A stretch of 64,000 nt of DNA from Cocos nucifera (Eukaryota; Streptophyta; Magnoliopsida; Arecales; Arecaceae), in the NCBI GenBank assembly GCA_006176705.1, contig QRFJ01000755.1, positions 1,045,025 through 1,109,024 of the forward strand. The letters run 5' to 3'. Each line of letters opens with the position of its first letter. Position 1 is the first letter of the stretch. The position numbers and the translations under genes are program-made. The notes under the pieces were generated by a model that made no database searches, was not told where the DNA came from, and was given only the letters and a program-made list of their open reading frames with translations. Shown here piece after piece: positions 1-10,593 of the stretch.

Positions 1-654
1 ATCAGGAGGAAATCTGACCGTTGATCAGAGTTTTCGATGTTTTAATCAAGTCGGAAGCTTCCTGGACCGTTGGATCATTGCCTGGAGCGCTGTTCACCGT
101 CAGATCATGATCTGGGAGAGCTGGGAAAACCAAATCAAAATAAGAAGAAACCTTGGCCATTGGATCTGGACCGACATTAATCTGGACCATAGGATGGCGC
201 AATTCCTATAGCTATGGACCACATAGACCGCCTTCACCGTACATCGCAATGAATCAGTGCTTGTCTTTGCCACTTGAAATGATGAAAATATCCCGTGAGC
301 CACGATAGATTTTTTATAAATCCTTAAGGGTCTAGGTCCACCACGTGGCAGCATATGATTCGTTGTTTTCTGCTGAGTGGACCGGCTGATCGACTTTGAC
401 AACTTGGCTTGGCTTGCAGAGCCAACTGAGCCTTTTTTTTTATTTTAATTTTTTTTAAAAAAATTCATATATAGTCTATTTTAGTTTCGATTTGCTTCAA
501 ACTTGTTTCATTGCGATCAAAAAAATGAGCTCTTTCCATTGATAATAATATTTTATTTTAATTATTTTTTAATTAATAAAAATATTAATTTCTTAAAAAT
601 ATATAAAAATTAATTATTAATTCTTAAAATAAATATAAATTAATTGATAAATTA
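1..654. other. Unassigned intergenic DNA
   Basis: No gene is recognised here. The first 420 bases have a moderate GC content, with several variants of a 'ctggaccgttggatca' phrase at about 60-200 that resemble the repeated phrases seen in plant LTRs, and a CACGTG hexamer at 342-347. Bases 425-654 are very AT-rich. The short open frames on both strands show no domain. It may be an old LTR fragment, but no partner copy lies in the window. Confidence 0.4.
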
Positions 655-1235
655 ATGCTTTTATTGGTGATTTTATGGTATTTATCAAATCCTAAGGGTG
701 GCATCATGAAGAGGAAAAAGGAGAAAGTTTCTGGACAAGTAACTTGTTTTCACTATGGCAAAGCAGGTCACTGGAAAAGAAATTGCAATGCTTTTCTTAC
801 AACTATAAAGACAGGTATGTATGAGATATATACTATATTATCATTAAACTCGTTTATTTCAAACTCTTGGATATTGTCTACTGTCTACGGTTCTTAGAGG
901 GGCTGCAAAAAATTAGAGTGTTGAAGAAGGATGATTTCGAGCTCTACGATATTAGAGGAGAGTTCATCCAAGCTGAAGCTGTAGGGACAAATATCTTGAA
1001 GTTATCTTTTGGAAAGATCTTAGAGCTAGAGATTTATTATTATATGCCTAAGATCATTAGAAATATTATTTCTATACCATTGCTATTACAACAAGGTTAT
1101 GTAATAAATGAAAAGAGCAATGGTTGTTCAATTTCTTATTCTAACAAAATTATCTATCATGGCATTTTTGACAATGGTCTTTTGATTCTATTTTTTAATG
1201 ATAATATTTTTTATATTGATGAAAATAAAAAATGA
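655..1235 (+). pseudogene. E0 gag C-terminus and protease-region remnant
   Basis: A lysine-rich stretch precedes a nucleocapsid zinc knuckle at about 748-789. The family pattern is Cys-x2-Cys-x4-His-x4-Cys; here the second Cys is replaced by Tyr, while the His and last Cys remain. A second frame (867-1235) matches the copia segment after the protease active site, ending in a hydrophobic 'IIRNIISIPLL' block like the 'xRNLISV' motif. The Asp-Ser-Gly protease site itself is not seen. Two frames and a short overlap show at least one frameshift. It is non-functional as written. Confidence 0.7.
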
Positions 1236-1257
1236 AAGAGAGGACATATAAATAATA

Positions 1258-2115
1258 CTTTACTTTAGCATTATCGGCTTAGTCATATAAGTACGACAAG
1301 AATTAACAAGTTATATAAAGAAGGGTTCTTTGATTCTTATAATTATGAATTATTAGGAACTTGTGAATCTTATCTTATGAAAAAAAATGATCAAGACTCC
1401 ATTCAGTAGATATGAAGAAAGAACAAATGAGTTATTAGGACTTATACATACATATGTATGTGATCCTATGACTACTCAAGTCAGAGGAGGATATTTTTAT
1501 TTTATAACGTTCATTGATGATTTATTTAGATTCGGATATGTATCTCATAAAACATAAATTTAAAGTTTTTAATAAATTTAAAGAATATCAAAATATGGTC
1601 GAGAAATAAACTGAAAAGTGTATAAAAACTCTTCGATCTTATCGAGGAGGAGAATACTTATCCAATAAATTTTTGGACTATTTTAAAGAAAAAGAAATTC
1701 TCTTTGAATAGATTCCTTCTTATACACCATAGTTAAATGATATAGCTGAAAGGAGGAATCATACTTTATTAGATATAGTATGGTCCATGATGTGCTTTAC
1801 AGAATTGTCTATTTCTTTCTAGGGATATGTCTTAGAGATTATTATTTATATCATGAATAGAATACCATCAAAATCTATGTCTAGCACTTTATATGAGATA
1901 TGGAGAGGAAAAAAATCTAATCTTAAGTATTTTAAGATATGAGGATGTCCAGTATATGTCAAAAAAAATTGGATATAAGCTAGATACTAGAGCAGATAAA
2001 TATTTATTTGTAGGATATCCTAAAGAAAGCATGAGATATCTTTTCTACCATCCTACTAAACAAAAAAAATTTGTTAATAGGTATACCACTTTTATAGAAA
2101 AAAATTTATCCTAGA
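1258..2115 (+). pseudogene. E0 integrase remnant
   Basis: The pre-integrase zinc-binding segment is visible at about 1266-1400 (an 'HYRLSHIS' phrase, then 'GTCES'), followed by catalytic-core phrases at about 1440-1830. In that core the usual 'SDRGGEY' motif has decayed to a 'SYRGGEY'-like form, and several in-frame stops are present. The C-terminal part (1893-2114) retains the copia phrase 'FVGYPKESMRYLFY'. Integrase would join element cDNA to the host chromosome. This copy cannot encode an intact enzyme. Confidence 0.7.
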
Positions 2116-2324
2116 AAAAGGCAGTGGGAGAAATATTAAACTTAGTAAAATTTAGAACCTACAAATAGAAACACATGAAATTTCTCAACCAAATGAATAC
2201 ATTATTGAGGTACAACCTCAACACACAACTCCTCTCCAAAGGTTGGTAGAGTGTGAAATGCACATCTACGGTACGAATTTATTATTGAGAATAATGTAGC
2301 CCATATTATCGAAAATGATGATCC

Positions 2325-3415
2325 TCTGAGCTATACGGAAGCTATCATTAGTAGGGATTCAAACAAGTGGCTGTAAGCCATAAAATTTGAGATGGACTCA
2401 ATGTACACCAACAAAGTATGAACTTGGATTGATGGACCAGAGAGTGTGACCCCTATTGGGTGCAAATGGATCTATAAGAAAAAAATTGAAGTAGATAATT
2501 AAGTTAAAATCTAAAAAGCCAGATTGGTGGCTAAAGATTTTAGGTAAAAACAAGATGTTGATTATGATGAAACATTCTCACCTATTGCTATACTCAAATC
2601 TATTTGGATTATGCTTACTATAGCAGCATATCATGGCTATAAAATCAGGCAAATAGATATAAAGACTGCCTTCCTTAATGGTTATTTTAAGAAAGAGGTT
2701 TATAGGTCTCGACCAAAAGAATGTCTCAAATGAGAGTGCAAATCAGGTATGTAAGCTTAAGAAATTCATTTATGGATTAAAGCAGGCTTCAAGAAGTTGG
2801 AACATCCATTTTGATGTAATAGTCAAAGAATTTGGCTTCATCAAAGATATGGATGAATCTTGTATGTACAAGAAGACTAGTGAGAGTGCCATAGTCTTCT
2901 TGATTTTGTATGTAGATGACATACTTCTTATTGAGAATAATATTCTAATATTATAATTGGTCCAAATTATGACTATCAAGTAAGTTTTCTATGAAAGACT
3001 TGGGAGAAGCATCCTATATATTTGGTATAAAGATTTATAGGGATAGATCTAAAAGAATGCTAGGCTTGTTCTAGTCTAGGTTCATAGACTGAAGAGGTTC
3101 GGCATAGATGGGAGTAAAAGATGTTACTTACCCATGAGTCAAGGTATACATCTCTCTAAGAAGATGTCTTCTAAGACACCTAAAGAGAGAAATATAATGA
3201 GTTCTATTTTCTATGTTTTGGCAATAGGATCAATAATGTATGCTATGCTATGTACCAGACTTGATGTTGCTTATGTCTTAGGCATAGCTAGTAGATTTTA
3301 GGCTGATCTAGGAGAGGATTATTGGAAAGAAGTAAAAAATATTTTTAAGTACTTGAGAAGGACTAAGGATATTTTTTTGGTATATGATGGATTCGATCTA
3401 AAATTCAAAGGGTAT
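2325..3415 (+). pseudogene. E0 reverse transcriptase and start of RNase H
   Basis: Copia RT signatures are read in order: 'GCKWIYKKKI' near 2460, 'KTAFLNGYF' near 2663, 'KKFIYGLKQASRSWN' near 2759, and the catalytic 'YVDD' near 2910. The connection region follows, with 'KDLGEASYIFGIKIY' near 2996. RNase H begins with 'RTKDIFLVYDG' near 3358 and is cut at about 3415; it resumes at 10594. Stops and frameshifts interrupt the reading throughout. RT copies element RNA into cDNA in the virus-like particle. Confidence 0.8.
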
Positions 3416-3450
3416 TGGATCAATCGGTAGTGCTTTGATATCAATTATTA
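3416..3450 (-). repeat. Internal-sequence stub of E1 outside its 3' LTR
   Basis: Read on the minus strand, the 35 bases beyond E1's left LTR match the first bases of E1's internal region next to the real primer site (5978-6012). They include a decayed tRNA-Met primer site with 'TATCA' and the following 'CGATTG' phrase. A simple LTR element has host DNA here, so this stub suggests that the LTR was once the 5' LTR of a further unit and that a deletion made the junction with E0. Confidence 0.65.
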
Positions 3451-4333
3451 TGCTTACAATTGCTCGGAACCATATTCATAGATCCGATCTCTTGTGCGAA
3501 CCTAGGTGTTAATCTAAAAATATAAAGAAGAGCAAAAGTTGATGGTGGCACCTAAGGCTTGGCATTGGAACCAGAGAGAAAAGAGAGAAGAGAGTTAAGG
3601 AAAAAAGCTCTGTATTGGTTCCACATTGTAAAGGTTACAATACCTAGGTTTATATATTCTAAGGTTTCTGCTATACCATATGAACCCTAATAAATCCAAA
3701 CTTCTGCTGAAAAACTCTCCTAGGCAATCTAATACATGAAAGCACTCACCAAGCCCATGTACACCCATGTCTCCCATGCTCTCATCTTCTGGATTCAAAT
3801 TCGATCCATACATGAGTTAGCCATCTTGAGATCTTATTGGATCAGGCTTTAAGACCACTTGGATTAATCCCAATCTAAGACCAAACAAAAAATCTCGTCC
3901 AGTTCTGTTTGCCATCATCGAGCCGGCTCTGTCAGTAGCCGAGCTGGCTCGACCGCGTCTCACTCGAATCCTATCTTTTATTTGCTTGAGATAGTCGACT
4001 GACTGCACCCCAAGTCGGCTCGATCTCAGCCCTAACTGGCTCGACTACATATCTGAGCCAGCCTGCCTATGTGTTAGCCTTTTGTCTTGGTTGATTCTTC
4101 TCCTAACTTTAGTTCTTTACTCCATCTTATGTTCTAGATCTCTGGTGCATCTATCAAGTCTCTCAAGGTCCTCATACTTAAACCTTGAGTCCATGCATTG
4201 CTACACACCGCCTTCATCCTAGGATAACTCTTGTCCTAGCCCTAGGACTCACACCTATCCTAATCTTCCTAGCGTCAATACCCTGACTCCTCCCATAGCC
4301 TTCCAAGGCTTGGGAGCACCACAAATCCTTACA
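3451..4333 (-). repeat. E1 3' LTR (LTR1)
   Basis: An 883-bp repeat bounded by TG and CA. It matches the split right LTR (6013-6331 plus 10049-10593, 864 bp) in order, for example the 'gatccgatctcttg' phrase near 3480 and 6044. On the minus strand it is preceded by the purine tract at 4334-4344. Confidence 0.85.
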
Positions 4334-4344
4334 ATCTTCATCTT
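4334..4344 (-). promoter_or_regulatory. E1 polypurine tract
   Basis: On the minus strand this reads AAGATGAAGAT directly before the LTR's TG. It is the expected plus-strand primer for copia reverse transcription and matches E2's tract at 7322-7332 with one change. Confidence 0.7.
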
Positions 4345-4888
4345 AGTGCGCCCAAGCCTTGGCATACCTAGTAATGTTTTTCTGCACGATCCCACTGTCG
4401 ATGCATGCTCTGACAGCTACTTGTGCACACCTTGCCACTGCCATCATTTTTCAGCTGCTGAGCTTTCTTTGAGGCTTTTGGGATGACTGTCTCCACCATT
4501 GAAGATCTTGACTTGTACCTATGCACCATCCTTGGAGTTGTAGGCACCCTTCTACTTGGTAGCCATATCATCTATCCTGGACTTTTATGAAGAATCTGTG
4601 TAATCCTATGCCGGCACTCGCTAAATATCCTAACACGGTCTCCTCAAAATTTTGCCTATCCTTCCGTACATGCTGCTCCATCTGGAACTGTGCATCTTCA
4701 GTGTTGGTGCTAAGATATTAGTGCTCTTGCACTCCTCCGCTCTGAACTCGTATCATATCTCTTTCTACTTGTGAAGCCACCTCTGCCTGGTGCTCCACCT
4801 GAAATCGAAGTCCTCTTGATGTTGTAGAAGCTGACTCTATAACCTAGTCTCCCAAGGCCAACCTCCCAATGCTGCACTGCTGAGCCTG
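4345..4888 (-). other. E1 internal region downstream of gag
   Basis: Between the gag frame and the polypurine tract there is no protease, integrase, RT or RNase H motif in any frame that I could read. It is homologous to 7333-7925 of E2, for example the shared 'ttgaagatcttg' and 'agaagctgactctat' phrases, so it belongs to the family and is not a private insertion. Confidence 0.6.
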
Positions 4889-5800
4889 TCACTGCACCTC
4901 GAATATCATCGCTGCTCCTTTGGATCCTCTGCACTCTACGGACCCTTTCGAAACTGTCTCGGATACACTGTACTCCGCAGGCTCCTCCGAGACTACCAAG
5001 AGCTCATCCGACTCTTCACTTTTAGTAACTAAAATAATGAAATATGACTTTTCTCCTTTCTTGCACTTCTTCCAAAATGGACATTCTCGCTTAAAGTGCC
5101 CTACTTCACCACACTTGAAGTACTTCTTAGATCCCTTGCTTCTCCTTTGTACGCCCTTCTTCTTTCGTTTCCTTGGCCTTTTTGAAATCGTGAGACCCTT
5201 CTGAAAGATCTTCTTCTTCGTCATTTATTCTCGCTGCTCATTGGACCTTAGCACTGATATGTTCTTCTCATACACTAGTGTCTCCTTACCATATAGCAGC
5301 GTAGGTACCAATGAATCGAAGCTCTCGGGTAGCGAACATAGTAGCAATAAACTCTTGTCCTACTCTTCGAGCTCCATCCGAATGTTGAGTAAGTCCATGC
5401 TCATTTGATCGAATTACTGAATATGTTCCGCAACATCCTCGCCCTCCTGCATCCGAAGGCTATATAGTTGCTTCTTCAACATCAACTTATTGTACATGTT
5501 CTTTTCCATGTACAACAGATGTAATCTCGACCTTAAACCCTTGGATGTCTTCTCCTCCAACACGCCATACAGCACCTCATCTGTCAGACAAGCCCTAATC
5601 GTGGTACATATCCTTTTCTTCAAGGATTTTCACTCATTGTCTGTCATCTCCTCTGGCCTATCCTCCAAAATCGAATCCAGCCTTATCTATATTAGCAGAT
5701 CCTCCATCCTAATCTTTCACATCATAAAACTATTCTTTCCATCAAACTTCTCAAATCCTACATTCAACCTACTATTCTCCATGATCAAACCGAATCAAAA
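4889..5800 (-). pseudogene. gag: E1 gag polyprotein, broken by stops
   Basis: One minus-strand frame runs from about 5793 down to 4889 with several in-frame stops. The segment 5623-5414 shows the copia gag core (retrotransposon gag/UBN2 type), including 'LYMEKNMYNKLMLKKQLYSL' and 'MQEGEDVAEHI'. The segment 5224-4889 starts with a basic stretch, then a zinc knuckle at about 5130-5088. There the first Cys has become Tyr, while the second Cys, the His and the last Cys remain. An acidic Ser/Glu-rich tail follows. Gag would form the virus-like particle and bind element RNA. The core segments lie in phase, so the loss looks point-mutational. Confidence 0.75.
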
Positions 5801-5995
5801 ATAGCTAACAGGTAGATCTAAAAATTATCTTGACTAGGAATGATGGATAGCAGCCCATAGATCTCTTCCTTCCTCATGAAACCTGGAGAAAAGCCTTAGA
5901 TCTAAACCTCACCATTGATCTCTGTTGAAACCTAATCTTTTTCTTTCTTCACGCTCAACCAGGCTCTAATGCTACTTGTTGGAACAATCGATACT

Positions 5996-6007
5996 ACTCT
6001 GATACCA
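5996..6007 (-). promoter_or_regulatory. E1 primer-binding site
   Basis: The minus strand reads TGGTATCAGAGT, 11 of 12 bases of the site complementary to the 3' end of initiator tRNA-Met used by most plant copia elements. It lies five bases inside the LTR edge. Confidence 0.8.
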
Positions 6008-6012
6008 ATTAT

Positions 6013-6331
6013 TGTACCTACGGCTGCTTAGAATCACCGTCGTAGATCCGATCTCTTGCACGAACTTGGATGTTAATTCAGAAATATGTAGAAGAGCAAA
6101 AGTTGATAGCGGCACCTAGGGCTTGGCATTGAAACTAGAAAAAAAAAAGAGAAAAGAGAGTTAGGGAGAAAAGCTCTATATTGATTCTACTTATTGTAAA
6201 GATTACAATACTTGAGTTTATATATTCTAGGATTTTTGTGCATGAATCCTAATAAATCCAAACTCCAGCTGAAAATTTTTCTTAGGCTAATCCAATACAT
6301 GAAAGCACTTACCGAGCCCATGTACACCTAT
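6013..6331 (-). repeat. E1 5' LTR, left fragment
   Basis: It starts with TG at 6013 next to the primer site and matches LTR1 up to 'catgtacacctat', where E2 is inserted. The continuation is at 10049-10593. Confidence 0.85.
6327..6331. repeat. E2 target-site duplication (left)
   Basis: The 5-mer CCTAT directly precedes E2's TG and is repeated at 10044-10048. Rejoining at this point gives the order seen in LTR1 near 3762-3772, which confirms the insertion. Confidence 0.9.
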
Positions 6332-7321
6332 TGTAAGCGCACCAACTGGCATCACCTCTCTCTGATATCAATTGATGTTTCAAGATATCGCTCGAACGTC
6401 AATCATCCTTGGCATCATAAGCCCCAATACCATGTTGCGGAAGCCCTTGATCTTTAGCACAGATCTGAAGAAACTTGTGACGTTCTCTATGGGCAGCAAA
6501 CCACCGATCCTCCACCTAGATCTGTGATGGGGTGCCTCCCTCCTTGGGCTTGAGGGAGACGCCCCCTGCTCTAGGGCTTCTTTAAGAACCCTAGGGCGAC
6601 AACTCTAGAGAGAAGAGAAGAAGAGAGTTTTGAGGGAGAAAAGGTCTGTATTCCACAGCATTCACAGCATCATGAAATCCTAATACAATCTATGTATTTA
6701 TACATAGCCATAAGGCCCGACCAAAAAACTTCCCGGCTAATCCAATACATGAAAGCACTCACCGAGCCCATGTACACCCATGTCTTCCATGCTCTCATCC
6801 TCTGGATCTAGACCCAATCTATACATGAATTAGCCCTCTTAAGACCTCTCAAACCAGACCTTAAGACCCCTAGGATCAACCTAGATCCTAGCCCAAAATA
6901 GATTCTTGCATAATTCTGCCCGCGCATTGAGCCGGTTTAGTCTCAGCACTGAGCCGGCTAAGTTCCACTAGGTCAGCTCAGTTCCAATTCTGTGTCATGC
7001 CAGTAGTTTCGAATGCGTAGCTCTTTGTTTTGCCTATGCTCTGAGACTTAGTCGATCCAGTTTTGGACTGAGCCTGCTAACTTATAAAAAATTCTTTTTC
7101 TACAGCTTTCAAGCTCCGACTTTGATTTCTTGCTCCATCTTGTATTTTAGATCTGCGAAGCACCAACCAAGCTCCTTGAGGCCCTCAAACCTGAACCTTA
7201 AGTCCGTGAAGAGCTACATGCCATCTTCATTCTAGGACAACTCCTATCCTAGCCTCCCCGGAGCCAACACCTGACTCCTTCTGTGGCCTTCCAAGGCTTG
7301 GAAGCACCACAAATCCTCACA
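6332..7321 (-). repeat. E2 3' LTR
   Basis: A 990-bp repeat bounded by TG and CA, matching 8995-10043 in order. The two differ by substitutions and by an extra stretch of about 50 bases in the right copy near 9640-9700, where a 'tgccagcag' phrase is doubled. Confidence 0.85.
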
Positions 7322-7332
7322 ATCTCCATCTT
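7322..7332 (-). promoter_or_regulatory. E2 polypurine tract
   Basis: The minus strand reads AAGATGGAGAT immediately before the LTR's TG, the position and composition of a copia plus-strand primer. Confidence 0.7.
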
Positions 7333-8977
7333 GGTGCTTCCAAGCCTTGGCAAATCCCTCGGCAATGACCTCCTGCACGATCCCGCTGTTCCTGCGCACT
7401 CAACAGCTTCTTTTGCAATCATCGCCTCCACCAATCATCTTCAGCTATTGTGCACTCTTGAGGCCTTCAGAATGACCACCTCCACCGTTGAAGATCTTGG
7501 CTTGCACTTCTGCACCATCCTAAAATTATAGGATCCCTTCTGCTTAGCAGCTACATCACTTTTTTTGGACTTTCCTAGAGAACCCGCAACGTTTCTGTAC
7601 TGGCACTCACTGCAAATCCTGACATAGTCTCCTCAGAACTATGCATGTCCTCCTGTACATGTCGCTCCATCTAGAACTATGCATCATCGGTGCTAGTGCT
7701 AGGATATCGATCCTTCCGCACCCCTCTGCTCTGAACTCATATTAAATTTCTCTCCAATTATGAAGCCACCTCTTTGGAGCTCCATCTATATCTGAAGTAC
7801 ATCTAATGCCGCAGAAGCTGACTCTATCATCAAGTTCCTCGAGGTCAACCACTCAATACTGCACTACTGAGCCTGCCGCTGCACCTCGAACACCGTCGCT
7901 ACCCCTTCAAATCCTCCACACTCCGCGGACCCCTTCGAAGCTATCTTGGATAACTCCACAACCCATGGGCACCTCCAAAACTCAAGAGCTCATCCAACTC
8001 TTCTTAATTCAGCGACTGAACCTTAGGAAACTCCATCCTAGTTCTTCTCTGCTGCCCTTACACCAGCCATCGCTTCAATTACGTCCGAAGAACCATCCTC
8101 CATCTGAACCGTGACTCTCCTTAGTGCCCCTACAGAAGAAACCTGATCCATGATACTCTTGGCTGCCTGAGACCTCCTAGTGCTCCCTGAGACCTCCTGG
8201 CTCTTTCTGAGACCTACTTTCAATCTTCTTGAGAAGCCCTTGATACCATCTGCTGAGATACACTCCTCGGTTGCTGCACCACCGAGTCTCTCTCAGTCCC
8301 TATGCCTCCAAGATAATGCTCCTACAGCACTCCAGCACTTCCTGACTCATCTCTGTGCCGCTCTACAGCCGTCCAGTCCTAACTTGTTGGACCTTCATGG
8401 ATCATCCATCTCCATCACTTCCAAGGCTTCGCAAATTCATGCTCTGATCGAACCACTGAATACATCTCCGACTATTTTTCGATCTTTCTGACACTGAAAA
8501 ATGTATAGTCGCTTCTTTAGCTTTCCTTCGATCATTATCCCTTGAAAAATCTCTCTTCAACAATCTTACACTATCCATCTTCCTAGAGAATCCTGATGCT
8601 CTCTACTGAGATACCTCCCTCGGCTGCTGCATCGTCGAGCCTCTCTCAGCCCTGCATCTCCAAGAAAGTGCTACTGCAGTACTCCAATGCTTTCTGCCTA
8701 TCACATAACCGTCATACACCCCAACCCTTTCACCAAGATCGATCAGTAAATCATGCACCAAATTCTTCCACCCCAGAAAAATTTCTTTCCGTTAATCCTC
8801 TCAACCTCTACCTTCAACTTGTTGCTCCCACTTGGCCAAACCAGAGCAATAACAAAGATAGATTTGAGACATACCATGAAATCCTTGTGCAGATTTTTGA
8901 TTTCACCTTGTACGACTTTTTCTTCCCTTCCATGCACCATCAGACTCTGAAACTTGGCTCCTTCCACGCACTATCAG
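7333..8977 (-). pseudogene. E2 internal region with decayed gag
   Basis: Bases 7333-8010 align in order with E1 4345-5020. Bases 8440-8520 retain the phrase equivalent to E1's gag core near 5400-5475 ('ctgatcgaaccactgaatac', then 'tatagtcgcttcttta'). No long minus-strand frame survives. The plus-strand open frames here (such as 7806-8114 and 8596-9045) show no domain and look incidental, since E2's coding sense is minus. The stretch of about 8010-8400 is not clearly alignable to E1. Confidence 0.55.
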
Positions 8978-8989
8978 GCTCTGATACCA
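8978..8989 (-). promoter_or_regulatory. E2 primer-binding site
   Basis: The minus strand reads TGGTATCAGAGC, a perfect copy of the 12-base initiator tRNA-Met site, five bases inside the LTR. Confidence 0.9.
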
Positions 8990-8994
8990 ATTAT

Positions 8995-10043
8995 TGGTGC
9001 ATCAATTGGCATCATCTCTTCCTGATATCAATTGATGTTTTATGATATCGCTCGAACGTCAATCATCCTTGGCATCACAAGTCCCGATACCATATTGTGG
9101 AAGCCCCTGATCTTTAGCATAGATCTGAAGAAATCTATGACATTCTCTATGGGCAGCAAACCACCGATCCTCCACCGAATCTGTGATGGAGCGCCTCCCT
9201 CCTTGGGCTTAAGGGAGACACCCCCATCTCTAGGGCTTCTTCAAGAATCCTAGGGCGACACCTCTAGAGAGAAGAGAAGAAGAGAGTTTTGAGGGAGAAA
9301 AGGTCTGTATTCCACAGCATTTACAGCATCATAAAATCCTAATACAACTTATGTATTTATACATTACCATTAGGCCCGACCAAAAAACTTTTCGGCTAAT
9401 CCAATACATGAAAGCACTCATCGAGTCCATGTACATCTATATCTCCTATGCTCTCATACTCTGGATCGAGACCCAATCCATACATGAATTAGCCCCCTTA
9501 AGACCTCTCAAACCAGGCCTTAAGACCCCTAGGATCAACCCAGATCCTAGCCCAAAATAGATCCTCGCATAACTCTACCCGCGTACTGAGCTGGCTTAAT
9601 CTCAGCACTGAGCCGGCTAAGTTTCACTGGGTCGGATCAGTCTGAAATTGAGTCAGCTCATTCTATGCTATGCCAGCAGTTCCAATTCTATGTCGTGCCA
9701 GCAGTTTCGAACGTGCAACTTTCTATTTTATCTGTGCTCTGAGACTTAGCCGATCCAATTTTGGACTAAGCCGAGTAACCTGCAGAAAATCTTTTTTCTA
9801 CATCCTTCAAGTTCCGACTTTGGTTTCTTGCTCCATCTTGTGCTCAGATCTTCGAAGCACCAACCAAGCCCCTTGAAGCCTTCAATATCTGAACCTCAAG
9901 CCCGTAAAGAACTACATGCCGCCTCCATCCTAGGACAACGCCCATCCTAGTCCTAGGATCATACCTATCCTAGCCTCCTTGGAGCCAACATCCTGACTCC
10001 TTCCGTGGCCTCCCAAGGCTTGGGAGCACTACAAATTCTCACA
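8995..10043 (-). repeat. E2 5' LTR
   Basis: A 1049-bp TG...CA repeat next to the primer site, matching 6332-7321. It is followed by the CCTAT duplication at 10044-10048. Confidence 0.85.
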
Positions 10044-10048
10044 CCTAT

Positions 10049-10593
10049 GTCTCTCATGCTCTTATCCCCTAGATCTAAATTCGATCCATACATAAGTTAG
10101 CTACCTTAAGATCTTATTGGATCAGACCTTATGACCTCTTGGATTAATTCCAATCTAAGATCAAATAGAAAATCCTATCTAGTTCTATTCGCCATCATCA
10201 AGCCAGCTCTGTCAGTAGCCAAGCTGGCTTGACTGCATCTCGTCTGAATCCTGTCTTCTATCTACTTGAGATAATCGGCTTGTTTGCATCCCGAGCCGGC
10301 TTGACTGCATATCCGAGTCAGCTCGCTTGTGTATCAATCCCTTATCTTGGCTGATTCTTTTTCTGACTTTGATCCTTTGCTCCACCTTATGTCTCAAGTC
10401 TCCGGAGCACCTACCAAGCTCCTCAAGATCCTCATACCTAAATCTCGAGTCCGTATAGGACTACATGCTACCTTCATCCTAGGATAACTCCTGTCCTAGT
10501 CATAGGACTCACACATGTCCTAATCTCCCTGAAGCCAATACCCTAGCTCCTCTCGTGGCCTCCCAAGGCTTGAGAGCATCATAAATCCTTACA
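10049..10593 (-). repeat. E1 5' LTR, right fragment
   Basis: It resumes LTR1-like sequence at 'gtctctcatgctc' (compare 3770) and ends in 'ccttaca', the same end as LTR1 at 4333. Confidence 0.85.

Larger units (their letters stand above)
655..3415 (+). mobile_element. E0: 5'-truncated Ty1/copia relic, left part
   Basis: Copia-order coding remnants run gag zinc knuckle, protease-region remnant, integrase, reverse transcriptase and start of RNase H on the plus strand. The 5' LTR, primer site and most of gag are missing, so the left end near 655 is approximate. The element stops at about 3415 inside RNase H and resumes at 10594, so the intervening 7.2 kb is a later insertion. Frames carry many stops and shifts. 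The RT and RNase H motifs, the polypurine tract and a roughly 2 kb 3' LTR resemble the Angela/Tork side of copia; that lineage is an inference. Confidence 0.85.
6332..10043 (-). mobile_element. E2: gag-only LTR retrotransposon nested in E1
   Basis: A 3712-bp element with two LTRs, a perfect 12-base primer site, a polypurine tract and CCTAT duplications on both sides. Its internal region (7322-8994, 1673 bp) parallels E1's for at least 7322-8010 and again near 8440-8520 (gag core), but the middle is highly diverged. No pol motif was found. The LTR half near the polypurine side resembles E1's, while the half near the primer site is different, so E1 and E2 are related but distinct subfamilies. 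Confidence 0.85.
3451..10593 (-). mobile_element. E1: gag-only LTR retrotransposon inserted in E0
   Basis: Two LTRs flank a 1679-bp internal region (4334-6012) holding a gag frame, a primer site and a polypurine tract but no recognisable protease, integrase, RT or RNase H. The 5' LTR is the right one and is split by E2. The right end is followed at 10594-10598 by 'actct', a possible target duplication, but no copy of it is left of 3451. This architecture fits the non-autonomous gag-only LTR elements described in plants, which would depend on pol enzymes from other copia elements. Confidence 0.8.

Noticed and set aside
1..430. 5' LTR of E0
   Set aside because: It shows no similarity to E0's 3' LTR at 11083-13160, so it cannot be its partner.
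4920..5204. Plus-strand frame of 94 codons
   Set aside because: It lies opposite E1's zinc-knuckle gag frame, and all element signals point to the minus strand.
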